Assembly (NCBI GenBank): GCA_002786355.1
Contig: PGCO01000004.1
Location: 157,297-221,296 of the forward strand
Length of the DNA stretch: 64,000 nucleotides
DNA from: Sediminibacterium sp. FEMGT703S
GTDB taxonomy: Bacteria; Bacteroidota; Bacteroidia; Chitinophagales; Chitinophagaceae
Reading direction: 5' to 3'
Shown: in pieces, positions 26,971-35,821 of the stretch
How positions within the stretch are numbered: position 1 is the first letter of the stretch
Layout: every line of letters begins with the position of its first letter
Notes under the pieces: model-generated
Database searches by the model: none
The model's input: only the letters and a program-made list of their open reading frames with translations
What the model was told of the DNA's origin: nothing
Translations under genes and position numbers: made by a program

Positions 26971-28170
26971 TTAAAAATTAGCAATCCATTTGTATAAGGT
27001 GAGCCCACTCATCCAACTCATTGCAATCACCACTATCCATCCTGCAATGCTTAACCATAAAGGATGCTTGTAAGAATGAACTAATTTTTTCTTAGTTGCT
27101 GCCAATAAAATAATTGCCATTGCAATTGGAAGAATCAAACCGTTAAGTGCGCCTACCGTTACCAATATTTTTACTGGGTTTCCAATAAACTGATAAGCAA
27201 GTGTACTGCTTACAATAAAAAAACTAATAATCCATTTTTCCATTTTTTCTAACCAAGGATGAAAAGTTTTGATAAAGGATACAGATGTATAAGCAGCTCC
27301 TACAACGGAAGTGATTGCTGCAGCCCACATGACTATGCCAAAAAAACGATAACCTATATTCCCAGCAGCTAATTGAAATACAGAGGCTGGTGGATTTTTA
27401 GGATCAATTAAAAATCCCTGATTAATTACACCCAAAACACAAAGAAATAATAAGAAGCGCATGATTGAAGTGATAATAATGCCTGATACTGCGCTTTTAT
27501 TTACTTGTGTTAATGCTGATTCCCCTTTTATGCCTGCATCTAATAAGCGATGTCCTCCAGCAAAACTGATATATCCGCCAACGGTTCCACCAACTAATGT
27601 TACAATGGCCAAAGCAGAAAATTGTTCAGGAACAAAACTCCGGTAAATAGCTGTTCCAATAGGTGGTGCTGCTTTAAATACAATATATAAAGTGAGTACA
27701 ATCATTAGTAAGCCTAAAACTTTGGTGAACCCATCTATCGCTTTGCCCACTTCTTTGTACCAAAAAATAAATAATGCAATGATGCAACTTAAAATGCTCC
27801 CATAAGCAGGATCAAGTCCTGTCATTACTTGTAGCCCCAATCCACTCCCCCCAATATTCCCAATATTAAATGCGAAACCTCCAATAACAATTAGTGCGGC
27901 TAATAAATAGCCCATGCCTGGTAAAAGTTCATTGGCAATTAATTGGGCTCTTTTTTCGGTAACTGCAATCACTCGCCAAATATTCATCTGAGCCCCAATA
28001 TCTAATAAAACCGAAATCAAAATAACAAAACCAAAGCTAGCAACTAGCTGTTGCGTAAATACAGTTGTTTGAGTAAGAAAGCCTGGTCCAATGGCTGAGG
28101 TAGCCATTAAGAAAGCTGCCCCTAATATGGCAGATTTCTTTGAAGATGGTTGGGGGCTTTGCTTTAGCAT
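26971..28170 (-). CDS. NRAMP-related transporter of the YcsG type
   Basis: A 399-residue membrane protein with about 11 helices and an NRAMP-like fold. The canonical metal-binding DPGN of helix 1 is replaced by GPGF (residues 28-31), and the helix 6 MPH motif by SFAGGH. In Bacillus subtilis the corresponding ycsG lies with ycsF (pxpA), so a non-metal substrate, perhaps 5-oxoproline or a precursor, is plausible. Its start overlaps the end of pxpA by 7 bases, making it the last gene of the pxp operon. Confidence 0.78.
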   Translation of the reverse strand: MLKQSPQPSSKKSAILGAAFLMATSAIGPGFLTQTTVFTQQLVASFGFVILISVLLDIGAQMNIWRVIAVTEKRAQLIANELLPGMGYLLAALIVIGGFAFNIGNIGGSGLGLQVMTGLDPAYGSILSCIIALFIFWYKEVGKAIDGFTKVLGLLMIVLTLYIVFKAAPPIGTAIYRSFVPEQFSALAIVTLVGGTVGGYISFAGGHRLLDAGIKGESALTQVNKSAVSGIIITSIMRFLLFLCVLGVINQGFLIDPKNPPASVFQLAAGNIGYRFFGIVMWAAAITSVVGAAYTSVSFIKTFHPWLEKMEKWIISFFIVSSTLAYQFIGNPVKILVTVGALNGLILPIAMAIILLAATKKKLVHSYKHPLWLSIAGWIVVIAMSWMSGLTLYKWIANF

Positions 28171-28919
28171 TTGATGGATGAAGTGGGTTTAATCAAAATA
28201 TTGTTTGCATGCATTGCTGTATAAATACTTGTTGCAAAAGAAATAGCATGGTCTCCATCTCCATGTATGCAAATGGTTTCAGCTTCTAATGGTACAATAG
28301 TTCCGTCGGTAGCAATTACTCTTTTATGTTGAATCATATTCAATACTTGCATCAAAGAATCTTCCGTTTTATGAATCATTGCATTGGGCGCTGATCGAGG
28401 CGTTAATTGCCCCTTTTCGTTATAGGTTCTATCTGCAAATACCTCTGATGCTGTTTTTAAATTCAAAGCTTTTGCTTCAGCAATCAAATGGCTATTGCTT
28501 AATCCATACAAAATTAATTGTGGATCTAATTCTTTTATTACACCAGCAATGATATAACTCATCGTTGCGTTTTTGGCTGCCATATTGTATAAAGCACCAT
28601 GTGGTTTAACATGATGTAAATGAGTGCCCATCTCTTTACAAGCAGCTTGCATCAACGTAATTTGTTCTGCTACTAAATCATATAATTCGCAATCGGATAA
28701 TTGCATTTCTGTTCTACCAAAATGGGCTTTATCATTAAAACCAGGATGCGCCCCAATGGCAACTCCATTTTCTAAACAAAGTTCAATTGTATTTTTAATA
28801 GTGTCTTTATCTCCTGCATGGTAACCACATGCAATGTTGGCACTGCTAATGAATTTCATTAGCGTAGCATCATGAGCAAAGCCTTCTCCTAAATCACAAT
28901 TAATGTCGATGGTATGCAT
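28164..28919 (-). CDS. pxpA: 5-oxoprolinase subunit PxpA (LamB/YcsF family)
   Basis: A 251-residue protein with the LamB/YcsF signature DINCDLGEGF at the N-terminus and HVKPHGALYN, EVFADRTYN and CIHGDG later. With PxpB and PxpC it hydrolyses 5-oxoproline (pyroglutamate) to glutamate using ATP. It starts at the ATG at 28919, overlapping the end of pxpC by 20 bases. The length matches bacterial PxpA. Confidence 0.94.
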   Translation of the reverse strand: MHTIDINCDLGEGFAHDATLMKFISSANIACGYHAGDKDTIKNTIELCLENGVAIGAHPGFNDKAHFGRTEMQLSDCELYDLVAEQITLMQAACKEMGTHLHHVKPHGALYNMAAKNATMSYIIAGVIKELDPQLILYGLSNSHLIAEAKALNLKTASEVFADRTYNEKGQLTPRSAPNAMIHKTEDSLMQVLNMIQHKRVIATDGTIVPLEAETICIHGDGDHAISFATSIYTAMHANNILIKPTSSIKC

Positions 28920-29880
28920 TGAGTTGTAAGGTACAGGCATTCTTTAATTGTTGCAAATATTGCGAATGTCTATTATTAATTTTTTCAGCTGTTTCCATAT
29001 TTACTGGAATCAATCTGATGGTTGACCCTGGTGATTGTTGAACCAGTGTAGGAATATCTGATTGTATAATATGTCCTATTCTAGGATATCCTCCTGTGGT
29101 TTGGTGATCGGCTAATAATACAATGCATTGCCCATTGGGAAGCAATTGTATGGTTCCATTGGTTACCCCGCTCGAAATTAATTCAATTGTTTTTTTACAT
29201 TTTAATTCGGGCCCTTTTAATCGATATCCCATTCTATCACTATCCGCATTTAGGGTAAACTGCGCATTCGTCATAAACTGTTGAGATACCATATTTAAAA
29301 GTCCAAACTCATTTCCAGGTAAATACCTCAACGACTGTGTTTGATACAATCCTTTGGTATCTGCCATCCAAGGGAGCACTTGCAAAGGGCTCTCTTTATT
29401 TTCTTGGGTTGCGGCTGCTTTTAAATATAGCTGATCGCCTTTAATCAATATACGTCCTTCAATACCTCCTGCACCTGCGCGGGTATTGGTACTATAGCTA
29501 TTCATCCATTCATTCAGCTCTAATCCACCCTGAATAGCCAAATATGCTATATGGCCTGAAATCTTTTTTGTAAAACTTAAGACCGCATTTTCAGGCACAA
29601 AAATGGGATGATTGGTAGGAACTGGGATATCATTAATGGTAGCACCAAAATCGGCTCCACTCAAAGCAATAAAAGCTGCAGTATTAAAATGAATAGTTGG
29701 TGCAGGGTAAAAAAATTCGATTACTGCTTCATCCGATTTATTTTGAATCAATACATTCGCTATTTGCATAGCTAATGCATCCATTGCACCGCTCGGATTA
29801 ATTCCTAGGTGTTGAAAACCTTTACGGCCAGCGTCTTGCACGGTAGTAAATAATCCCGCTTTAATAATGGTAATACTCAT
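28900..29880 (-). CDS. pxpC: 5-oxoprolinase subunit PxpC (KipA-type)
   Basis: A 326-residue biotin-dependent-carboxyltransferase-like/KipA protein. Visible motifs are TVQDAGRKGFQHLGINPSG (residues 11-29), FIALSGADFGA, DSDRMGYRLKGP and GYPRIGHI. I chose the ATG at 29880 (MSITIIKAGL) over the longer frame, leaving a 4-base gap after pxpB. It is the second gene of the pxpB-pxpC-pxpA-ycsG operon. Confidence 0.93.
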   Translation of the reverse strand: MSITIIKAGLFTTVQDAGRKGFQHLGINPSGAMDALAMQIANVLIQNKSDEAVIEFFYPAPTIHFNTAAFIALSGADFGATINDIPVPTNHPIFVPENAVLSFTKKISGHIAYLAIQGGLELNEWMNSYSTNTRAGAGGIEGRILIKGDQLYLKAAATQENKESPLQVLPWMADTKGLYQTQSLRYLPGNEFGLLNMVSQQFMTNAQFTLNADSDRMGYRLKGPELKCKKTIELISSGVTNGTIQLLPNGQCIVLLADHQTTGGYPRIGHIIQSDIPTLVQQSPGSTIRLIPVNMETAEKINNRHSQYLQQLKNACTLQLNAYHRH

Positions 29881-29884
29881 AAGC

Positions 29885-30598
29885 TTAAGCGGCATTGAAT
29901 TGATGAAATTGTTCAAGCGATATGGCTTCAAATTTTACCCTATTCCCTGGTTTAAATAAACAAGGTTCTTCTTCAGTAATATCAAATATTTTCAAAGGGG
30001 TCTGGCCAATTAGTTGCCAACCTCCTGGAGCATCCAATGGATAAATGCCTGTTTGTTCTCCTGCAATACCTACACTGCCGGCCGCTACCGACTTTCTAGG
30101 GTTGGCTTTTCTGGGCATTTGTATTTTTTTATTTACAGAAGCCATGTAAGCAAAGCCAGGTATAAATCCCAGCATATATACCGTATAAATTTCGTTGGTA
30201 TGTAGCGCGATAATTTCTTCAATGGTACAACCCGTTAATTGAGTAGCTTCTATTAAATCTGGGGCTAAAGACAGGTCATAGCAGACTGGAACGATCAGTG
30301 GTTCAGTTTTCTCGGTAATTTCTGTGGGAGCTTCTGCCAATCTTGCTAATTTTTGCTTCAGCCATTCAAAAGGAGAACCCCCCATTGCTTGTTTTCGAAT
30401 AATACTTGGATTATAGATTAGCGTTAAGCTACTATAGGCAGGAATCATGTCCGTTATGCCTTCAATGGGATTCAATCGTAAAAATTGAAATGAATGCATA
30501 ACCTGATTATTCACTTCCTTGGAAATGGTGGTAGACCATTCAATAGTGATGGCCTGGTCTCCTAATGCATAGATATGTGGAATCGTTTTTTTCAACAT
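29885..30598 (-). CDS. pxpB: 5-oxoprolinase subunit PxpB (KipI-type)
   Basis: A 237-residue KipI-family protein with GDQAITIEW near the N-terminus, the ITDMIPAYSSL and PVCYDLSLAPDL stretches, GFIPGFAYM and GGWQLIGQTPL. It is the first gene of the 5-oxoprolinase operon and is divergent from the tricorn-like protease gene. The operon probably salvages pyroglutamate formed from glutamine or peptide N-termini, which fits peptidase activity next door, though that link is inference. Confidence 0.92.
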   Translation of the reverse strand: MLKKTIPHIYALGDQAITIEWSTTISKEVNNQVMHSFQFLRLNPIEGITDMIPAYSSLTLIYNPSIIRKQAMGGSPFEWLKQKLARLAEAPTEITEKTEPLIVPVCYDLSLAPDLIEATQLTGCTIEEIIALHTNEIYTVYMLGFIPGFAYMASVNKKIQMPRKANPRKSVAAGSVGIAGEQTGIYPLDAPGGWQLIGQTPLKIFDITEEEPCLFKPGNRVKFEAISLEQFHQFNAA

Positions 30599-30688
30599 AT
30601 AAAGTTACTTAATTAAAACCCTGCGTTCATACAAATGATTTTAAATTCAACCCGTTCTTCTTTATCTTTCCAACCAACAATCAACTGT

Positions 30689-33600
30689 ATGAAAAAAATT
30701 ATTTCACTATTTACACTTGCTGCCTTAATGGCCGGGCAGGTGAATGCCCAGTCTAACCCTAAGTGGCTACGGTATTCAAATATTTCACCAGATGGTAAAA
30801 CAGTGGTGTTTACTTACAAGGGAGATTTGTATACGGTATCATCTGCCGGAGGCAATGCAACTGCATTAACGATGCATGAAGCACATGATTTTATGCCGGT
30901 TTGGAGTAAAGATGGAAAAACCATTGCTTTTGCAAGCGATCGCTATGGTAATTTTGATGTATTCACTATTCCAGTAACAGGAGGCGAAGCCAAAAGAGTT
31001 ACTTTTCATTCGGCGGCAGAGTATCCTTATGATTATTCGGCCGACAACCAAAAAATTATTTTTGGATCTGCTAGAATGGACTTGGCAAGCAATAGACAAT
31101 TTCCAACAGGGTCAATGCCTGAGCTCTATAGTGTGGGTGTAAATGGAGGTAAGCCCTCACAATTATTAACTACCCCTGCGGAAGACGTAAAATTCAGCAA
31201 GGATGGATCTAAAATGATTTATCAGGATAAGAAAGGAGGAGAGAATACTTGGAGAAAACACCATACTTCTTCCATTACTCGAGATATTTGGATCTATGAT
31301 GTTAAAACAGATAAGCATACAAAGCTGACCAACTTTAATGGAGAAGATCGCAATCCTGTTTTTGCCAACGCAGAAAAGGATTTGATTTATTTAAGTGAAG
31401 AAAGCGGCAGTTTTAATGTCCATAAAATGCCAGTTACAGGGGGCAAGAGTGAAAAATTAACTTCTTTTAAAAAGCATCCAGTACGTTTTTTAAGCACAGC
31501 TGCTGATGGTACCCTTTGTTTTAGTTATGATGGTGAATTGTATACCATGAAAGCAGGTGGTAATCCACAAAAATTAACGGTGAATATTTTAGCGGATGCA
31601 CGCAAGAATGATGAGCAAGTAATGCGTGTAAGTAGTGGAAGTAATATTGCAGTTTCACCAAATGGTAAAGAAGTTGCGTTCTTATATAGAGGAGATGTTT
31701 TTGTAAGTAGTGTAGATGGAGGAGTAACCAAAAGGATTACTGCCACACCAACTCAAGAATTGGGTATTGGATTTTCACCGGATGGTAAATCAATCATCTA
31801 TACTGCAGAGCGGAACAATAAATGGAGCATTTTTGAAAGCACTAAACTACGTGCAGACGAACCTTATTTTTATGCGTCAACCTTAATTAAGGAAACACCC
31901 GTATTAGATAATGCAAACGATAATACCCAACCATTGTATTCTCCTGATGGAAAGGAAATTGCATTTGTAGAGAACAGAAATAATGTGCGTATTTACAATA
32001 TTGCATCCAAGCAAAGCAGAACTGTATTAGGTTCAGAACAGATTTTCGCTTGGACCGAGAATGATCAATACTTTCAATGGAGCCCAGACAGCAAGTGGTT
32101 GTTATTTGATTATGCGGTGGTAGGAAGTGCAGTAAGTGAAGTAGGATTGGCCAGTGTTGATGGAAAGCAAATCATGAATATTACCGAGAGTGGTTTTAAT
32201 GATTATCGCCCTAAATGGGTAATGGGTGGTAAAGCCATGTTATGGCAAAGTAATCGAGATGGATTAAGAGGAGCTGCAATGAGCGGAGGTGCACAAAGTG
32301 ATGCTTACTTAATGTTCTTTACACAAGCTGCCATGGATCGATTTAAATTGACCAAAGAAGAATTGGCATTGGTAAAAGAAATGGAAGAACAAAAAGCCAA
32401 AGCAGATACCAGTAAGAAAAAAACACCTATTGTAGAAGCTGTTGAAATAGAATGGGAGGGATTAACGCAGCGAAGAGCAAGAGCTACCATTCATTCATCT
32501 GGAATGGGGGATGCTTTGGTAAGTAAGGATGGAGAAACATTGTATTATCTCGCTCGTTTTGAAAGAGGCATGAATTTGTGGACCACCAACTTAAGAACCA
32601 AAGAAACCAAAATGTTGGTTCCGCTAAATGCGTCTGGTGCAAGCATGGTTTGGGATAAGGACCAGAAAAATATTTTCATCAGCAGCGATGGAAGTATTAC
32701 CAAATTAGATGTGGCTAGTAGTAAACAAGATCGTATTACAATCAATGGTGAAATGGCGGTAAATATGCGTGAAGAACGTGAAGCTATGTTTGAACATGTT
32801 TGGCGCAGAACCAAGAAAACTTTTTACAACAAAACCTTCCACGGAATTAATTGGGATAGTTACAAAACCGATTACGAAAAATACTTACCATCTATTGGCA
32901 ACAATTATGAGTTCAGTGAAATGCTGAGTGAGTTATTAGGGGAATTAAATGTGAGCCATAGTGGTGCTGCATTTGGAAGCTTTAATGCCAATGGAGATGC
33001 CACTGCATCGTTGGGTGCATTTTATGATGCTTCTTACACTGGTGCCGGTGTTAAAATTGAAGAAGTAGTGTTGGGCGGCCCATTAGATAAGGCAGGATTA
33101 AATGTAAAAGCAGGAGCCATCATTGAAATGATAGATGGGGAAATGGTTACAGCAGACAAAGACCTTGCACAATATTTAAACAGAAAATCTGGCAAAACAG
33201 TATTGCTTTCTTTAAATGAAAATGGTGTAAAAAGAGAAATAACGGTTAAAGCCATTAGTACAGGAGAAGAAAATGGATTATTGTATAGACGTTGGGTAAA
33301 AAGAAACTCCGATGAAGTAGAACGACTGAGTGGTGGTGCATTGGGTTATGTACATATTCCAGGCATGAGTGATGGTACATTTAGATCTACTTATGAAGAC
33401 ATCATGGGTAAACACTTCTTAAAGAAAGGGGTAGTGGTAGATACCCGTAACAATGGAGGTGGAGACTTGGTAGCAGACCTTGCTGTTTTCTTGAGCGGTA
33501 AACAATTCATGAACTATACCAATGATGTAAGAAGCAATGGATACGAGCCCAATTTCCGTTGGACAAAACCAAGTATTTCATTGGCTAATGAAGCGAATTA

Positions 33601-33889
33601 CAGTGATGGACATTGCTATGCATTCATGGTGCAAGAATTAAATGTAAACAAGTTGGTAGGAACACAGGTTCCAGGAACCTGTTCATTTGCAGCATGGGAA
33701 AGCTTAATGGATTCAGGCATCCGTTGGGGAGCACCAACCGTGGGTGTTAAAACCAATGCAGGAAAGTATTTAGAAAATGCAGCCACCGATCCAGACTTCT
33801 TAGTATTCAATGAATACGAAGTAGTGAAGAAAGGCGTAGACCAGCAGTTAGAAGTTGCAGTGAAAGAATTGATGAAGACGGTAAAGTAA
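30689..33889 (+). CDS. Tricorn protease homologue with S41 peptidase domain
   Basis: A 1066-residue exported protein with a signal peptide (MKKIISLFTLAALMAGQVNAQ). An N-terminal WD40-like propeller follows (about residues 25-330, such as SPDGKTVVFTYKGDLYTV) and then a second propeller (about 340-650). A helical C1 domain (LNVSHSGAAFG near 755), a PDZ domain (about 775-855) and an S41 domain (VVVDTRNNGGGD near 932, VPGTCSFAAWE near 995) complete it. Tricorn cleaves peptides delivered by upstream proteases. The exported form is common in Bacteroidota. I chose the ATG at 30689 for the signal peptide. Confidence 0.88.
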   Translation: MKKIISLFTLAALMAGQVNAQSNPKWLRYSNISPDGKTVVFTYKGDLYTVSSAGGNATALTMHEAHDFMPVWSKDGKTIAFASDRYGNFDVFTIPVTGGEAKRVTFHSAAEYPYDYSADNQKIIFGSARMDLASNRQFPTGSMPELYSVGVNGGKPSQLLTTPAEDVKFSKDGSKMIYQDKKGGENTWRKHHTSSITRDIWIYDVKTDKHTKLTNFNGEDRNPVFANAEKDLIYLSEESGSFNVHKMPVTGGKSEKLTSFKKHPVRFLSTAADGTLCFSYDGELYTMKAGGNPQKLTVNILADARKNDEQVMRVSSGSNIAVSPNGKEVAFLYRGDVFVSSVDGGVTKRITATPTQELGIGFSPDGKSIIYTAERNNKWSIFESTKLRADEPYFYASTLIKETPVLDNANDNTQPLYSPDGKEIAFVENRNNVRIYNIASKQSRTVLGSEQIFAWTENDQYFQWSPDSKWLLFDYAVVGSAVSEVGLASVDGKQIMNITESGFNDYRPKWVMGGKAMLWQSNRDGLRGAAMSGGAQSDAYLMFFTQAAMDRFKLTKEELALVKEMEEQKAKADTSKKKTPIVEAVEIEWEGLTQRRARATIHSSGMGDALVSKDGETLYYLARFERGMNLWTTNLRTKETKMLVPLNASGASMVWDKDQKNIFISSDGSITKLDVASSKQDRITINGEMAVNMREEREAMFEHVWRRTKKTFYNKTFHGINWDSYKTDYEKYLPSIGNNYEFSEMLSELLGELNVSHSGAAFGSFNANGDATASLGAFYDASYTGAGVKIEEVVLGGPLDKAGLNVKAGAIIEMIDGEMVTADKDLAQYLNRKSGKTVLLSLNENGVKREITVKAISTGEENGLLYRRWVKRNSDEVERLSGGALGYVHIPGMSDGTFRSTYEDIMGKHFLKKGVVVDTRNNGGGDLVADLAVFLSGKQFMNYTNDVRSNGYEPNFRWTKPSISLANEANYSDGHCYAFMVQELNVNKLVGTQVPGTCSFAAWESLMDSGIRWGAPTVGVKTNAGKYLENAATDPDFLVFNEYEVVKKGVDQQLEVAVKELMKTVK

Positions 33890-33933
33890 GCGTGTTTCCT
33901 GAACAATACGAAATACGGATATATGAATTATAG

Positions 33934-33965
33934 AAAAAGGCCTCGAAATTTTCGGGGCCTTTTTT
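33934..33965 (+). terminator. Terminator after the tricorn-like gene
   Basis: GGCCTCGA / TCGGGGCC, an 8-bp stem with one G-T pair and a 5-base loop, flanked by A5 and T6 runs. Its right arm is duplicated about 666 bases downstream, beyond the toxin-antitoxin module. Confidence 0.88.
33947..33963 (+). repeat. Direct repeat copy 1 (right half of terminator)
   Basis: The 17-base sequence AATTTTCGGGGCCTTTT occurs here and again at 34613-34629. The two copies flank the toxin-antitoxin module like a target-site duplication or a short recombination homology. Confidence 0.75.
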
Positions 33966-34088
33966 AGTACATTGTCATATCTACGCCCTATATTTTATCC
34001 CCTAATGTGTTTAATTTTAGTGACAATAGTGAGTAATTACATTGAAAATCTTTATTAAGATATGGGCTCGGACAAAATTATTTCTTAC

Positions 34089-34096
34089 TAAATTTG
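34089..34096 (+). promoter_or_regulatory. -7 promoter box of the antitoxin gene
   Basis: TAAATTTG is an exact TAnnTTTG match ending 7 bases before the antitoxin ATG, implying a leader of only a few bases. No clear -33 TTTG is seen. The rest of 33966-34103 holds nothing else recognisable. Confidence 0.45.
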
Positions 34097-34103
34097 TTAT
34101 GCT

Positions 34104-34304
34104 ATGACAACTACCACTTTTATTACTGACCAAAAGGGAAAAAAAATATCTGTTGTGCTGCCTATCAAAGCATACAAGCAAATGCTCGAAGAACTGGAGG
34201 AGCTAGAAGATATACGTGCCTACGATAAAGCAAAAGCCAAAAAAGAAAACCCCATCCTTTTAAAAGATGCCATACAGCAAAGAAGAAAAAAAACAAAAGT
34301 CTGA
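34104..34304 (+). CDS. Type II antitoxin (RelB/Phd-like)
   Basis: A 66-residue protein: a short beta-rich start (FITDQKGKKISVVLPIKAY), an acidic helix (MLEELEELEDIRAYDKAKA) and a basic tail, like antitoxins partnered with RelE/ParE toxins in Bacteroidota. It presumably represses its own promoter and neutralises the toxin. Its last 38 bases overlap the toxin reading frame. The downstream toxin is frameshifted, so this may be an orphan antitoxin now. Confidence 0.7.
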   Translation: MTTTTFITDQKGKKISVVLPIKAYKQMLEELEELEDIRAYDKAKAKKENPILLKDAIQQRRKKTKV

Positions 34305-34555
34305 GTACACAGTTCTTATCCTTCCGTCTGTGCAAAAACAACTCGATAAACTACCCAATTATATCGCCACCCGCATAGAAGATAAAATGATGGAACTTGC
34401 ATTTGACCCAAGGCCATCGGGTTGTAAAAAAACTTAAAGGACGCAATGCCTATCGCATACGTATCGGCTACTACAGAGCTATCTATGAGATACGGGATAA
34501 TAAACTAATCGTTACCGTTATTACCATCGGACATAGGAAAGAGGTTTACGAGTAG
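34267..34555 (+). pseudogene. RelE/ParE-family toxin gene broken by a one-base frameshift
   Basis: From the ATG at 34267 the frame encodes MPYSKEEKKQKSEY... to [10 protein letters not shown] and stops at 34437. In the +1 frame, translation resumes with [19 protein letters not shown] and ends GHRKEVYE at 34555, exactly the expected RelE/ParE C-terminus. The break falls in a run of seven As (34426-34432); six As would restore one 95-residue protein. It may be a true inactivating mutation, phase variation, slippage, or a sequencing error. Confidence 0.8.
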
Positions 34556-34562
34556 CTGCATT

Positions 34563-34602
34563 TGTTACATTCTAGTTAATCGTTTTCAGATTAGTTGTAA
34601 CA
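34563..34602. repeat. Imperfect inverted repeat after the toxin gene
   Basis: TGTTACA ... TGTAACA with partly complementary interior, 8 bases after the toxin stop. It might be a weak terminator or an end of the inserted segment. There is no T-tract. Confidence 0.25.
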
Positions 34603-34612
34603 GAAGCAGTCT

Positions 34613-34629
34613 AATTTTCGGGGCCTTTT
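34613..34629 (+). repeat. Direct repeat copy 2 (terminator right half)
   Basis: The second copy of AATTTTCGGGGCCTTTT. It lacks the left stem arm, so it cannot fold as a terminator, and it overlaps the stop codon of the plug-like gene on the minus strand. Together with copy 1 it brackets a 649-base interval containing the toxin-antitoxin module. Confidence 0.75.
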
Positions 34630-35821
34630 AGTTTTTTATAATCCAACGTGCTGGTGTATATCCTTTAACGGTAAAACCGGTATTATTGCTAGGGCTTTTA
34701 AATTCTTTTCTATTTGAATAAATCAAAATAGCAAATGGGTTACTGCCCCAACCGCCGATAAATGGGGGCGGAATGATTTTTATAATGGCAATATCAGATA
34801 TTTGGAAGCTGATGAATTGCTCAGCATCTACTAATATTTCATCAATATATAAATTGACTTCATTAGAAGATCGATAAGCAAAAGACCAGTATGTTTTTTC
34901 ATTTCCCGTATTATCAGTTCTGGATTCACCCATGGAGAATAAGTTTTTGCTAGGCTTAACGGTTGACTCTGAAATAATTAAACCTGGAATTCTATCATTT
35001 AAATAATGTAAAACAGTTGGATAACCTATCATCGTAAAATTCTCAAAACCAGAAATAATTTTTTCATCCTCTCTTTTGTATAAATCAGATGCATATTTTT
35101 CATTAAATAATGCTTCCCTAGTTTTTCTATTTCCGTACACGACTAAATCTGGAATGGTATTATCATTTCCGAATTTAAATGGGTTAAATACGATATCTGA
35201 AACTTTTGGGAGGTTCATATTGTTTTGACCAATTTGCACCACCATTGTTTTTGTTGCCTCTGCTTTAAACACTGAATCAACGGGTGTCATCAAACTAATA
35301 TTTAATGCATCATTTTTCCCTTTCTTTTTTTGCTTAGGGGTGAATTTGAAATTGACACTGTCTTCAAATATATATTTGTTGATTCTGAAATTGCCATACT
35401 CATCTGTTTTAATATCATCCATGATGATGTCCTTTCCAGATGAAAGAATCATGCTTATTACTGAGTCTTTTTTTATGAAATTATTTATGCTACCATAGAT
35501 TGAAAGTGGTGTTTGTTGAACTAAAAAGTGCAATGCGTAAGCACCTTCTTTCATACTACTGTCTATTTTAATTGAACCAATGGCTTTTCCGCCTGCTATT
35601 GGGTACCTAAATTTCCAGGTCTTTGCGCGATTTAAGTCTTCAACCCATAAATGAAGTGTCAAAATGCTTTTAGGCTTATTTAAATTGGGGGGATAGGTGC
35701 ATTCAAAACTGATTGATTCTCCGTGCAGAATTTTTGAAGCTTTTAATTGAATATCTAAACTATCAGCAATTGCTGTATTGATTAAGCAAAGAATACTGAT
35801 GGTTAAGAGGAAGCATCTCAT
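34628..35821 (-). CDS. Exported protein with TonB plug-like C-terminus (paralogue B)
   Basis: A 397-residue exported protein with a signal peptide (MRCFLLTISILCLINTAIA). It shares with the protein at 20217-21368 an N-terminal HLWVEDLNRAKTWKFRYPI-type strand, a middle VDSVFKAEAT, and a plug-like end (VLHYLNDRIPGLII, VNLYIDEIL, IAIIKIIPPPF, NPFAILIYSNR). It has no barrel, so it is not a complete TonB receptor. Its start overlaps the murA stop (ATGA), placing it last in the DUF4290-murA operon. The function is unknown. Confidence 0.65.
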   Translation of the reverse strand: MRCFLLTISILCLINTAIADSLDIQLKASKILHGESISFECTYPPNLNKPKSILTLHLWVEDLNRAKTWKFRYPIAGGKAIGSIKIDSSMKEGAYALHFLVQQTPLSIYGSINNFIKKDSVISMILSSGKDIIMDDIKTDEYGNFRINKYIFEDSVNFKFTPKQKKKGKNDALNISLMTPVDSVFKAEATKTMVVQIGQNNMNLPKVSDIVFNPFKFGNDNTIPDLVVYGNRKTREALFNEKYASDLYKREDEKIISGFENFTMIGYPTVLHYLNDRIPGLIISESTVKPSKNLFSMGESRTDNTGNEKTYWSFAYRSSNEVNLYIDEILVDAEQFISFQISDIAIIKIIPPPFIGGWGSNPFAILIYSNRKEFKSPSNNTGFTVKGYTPARWIIKN

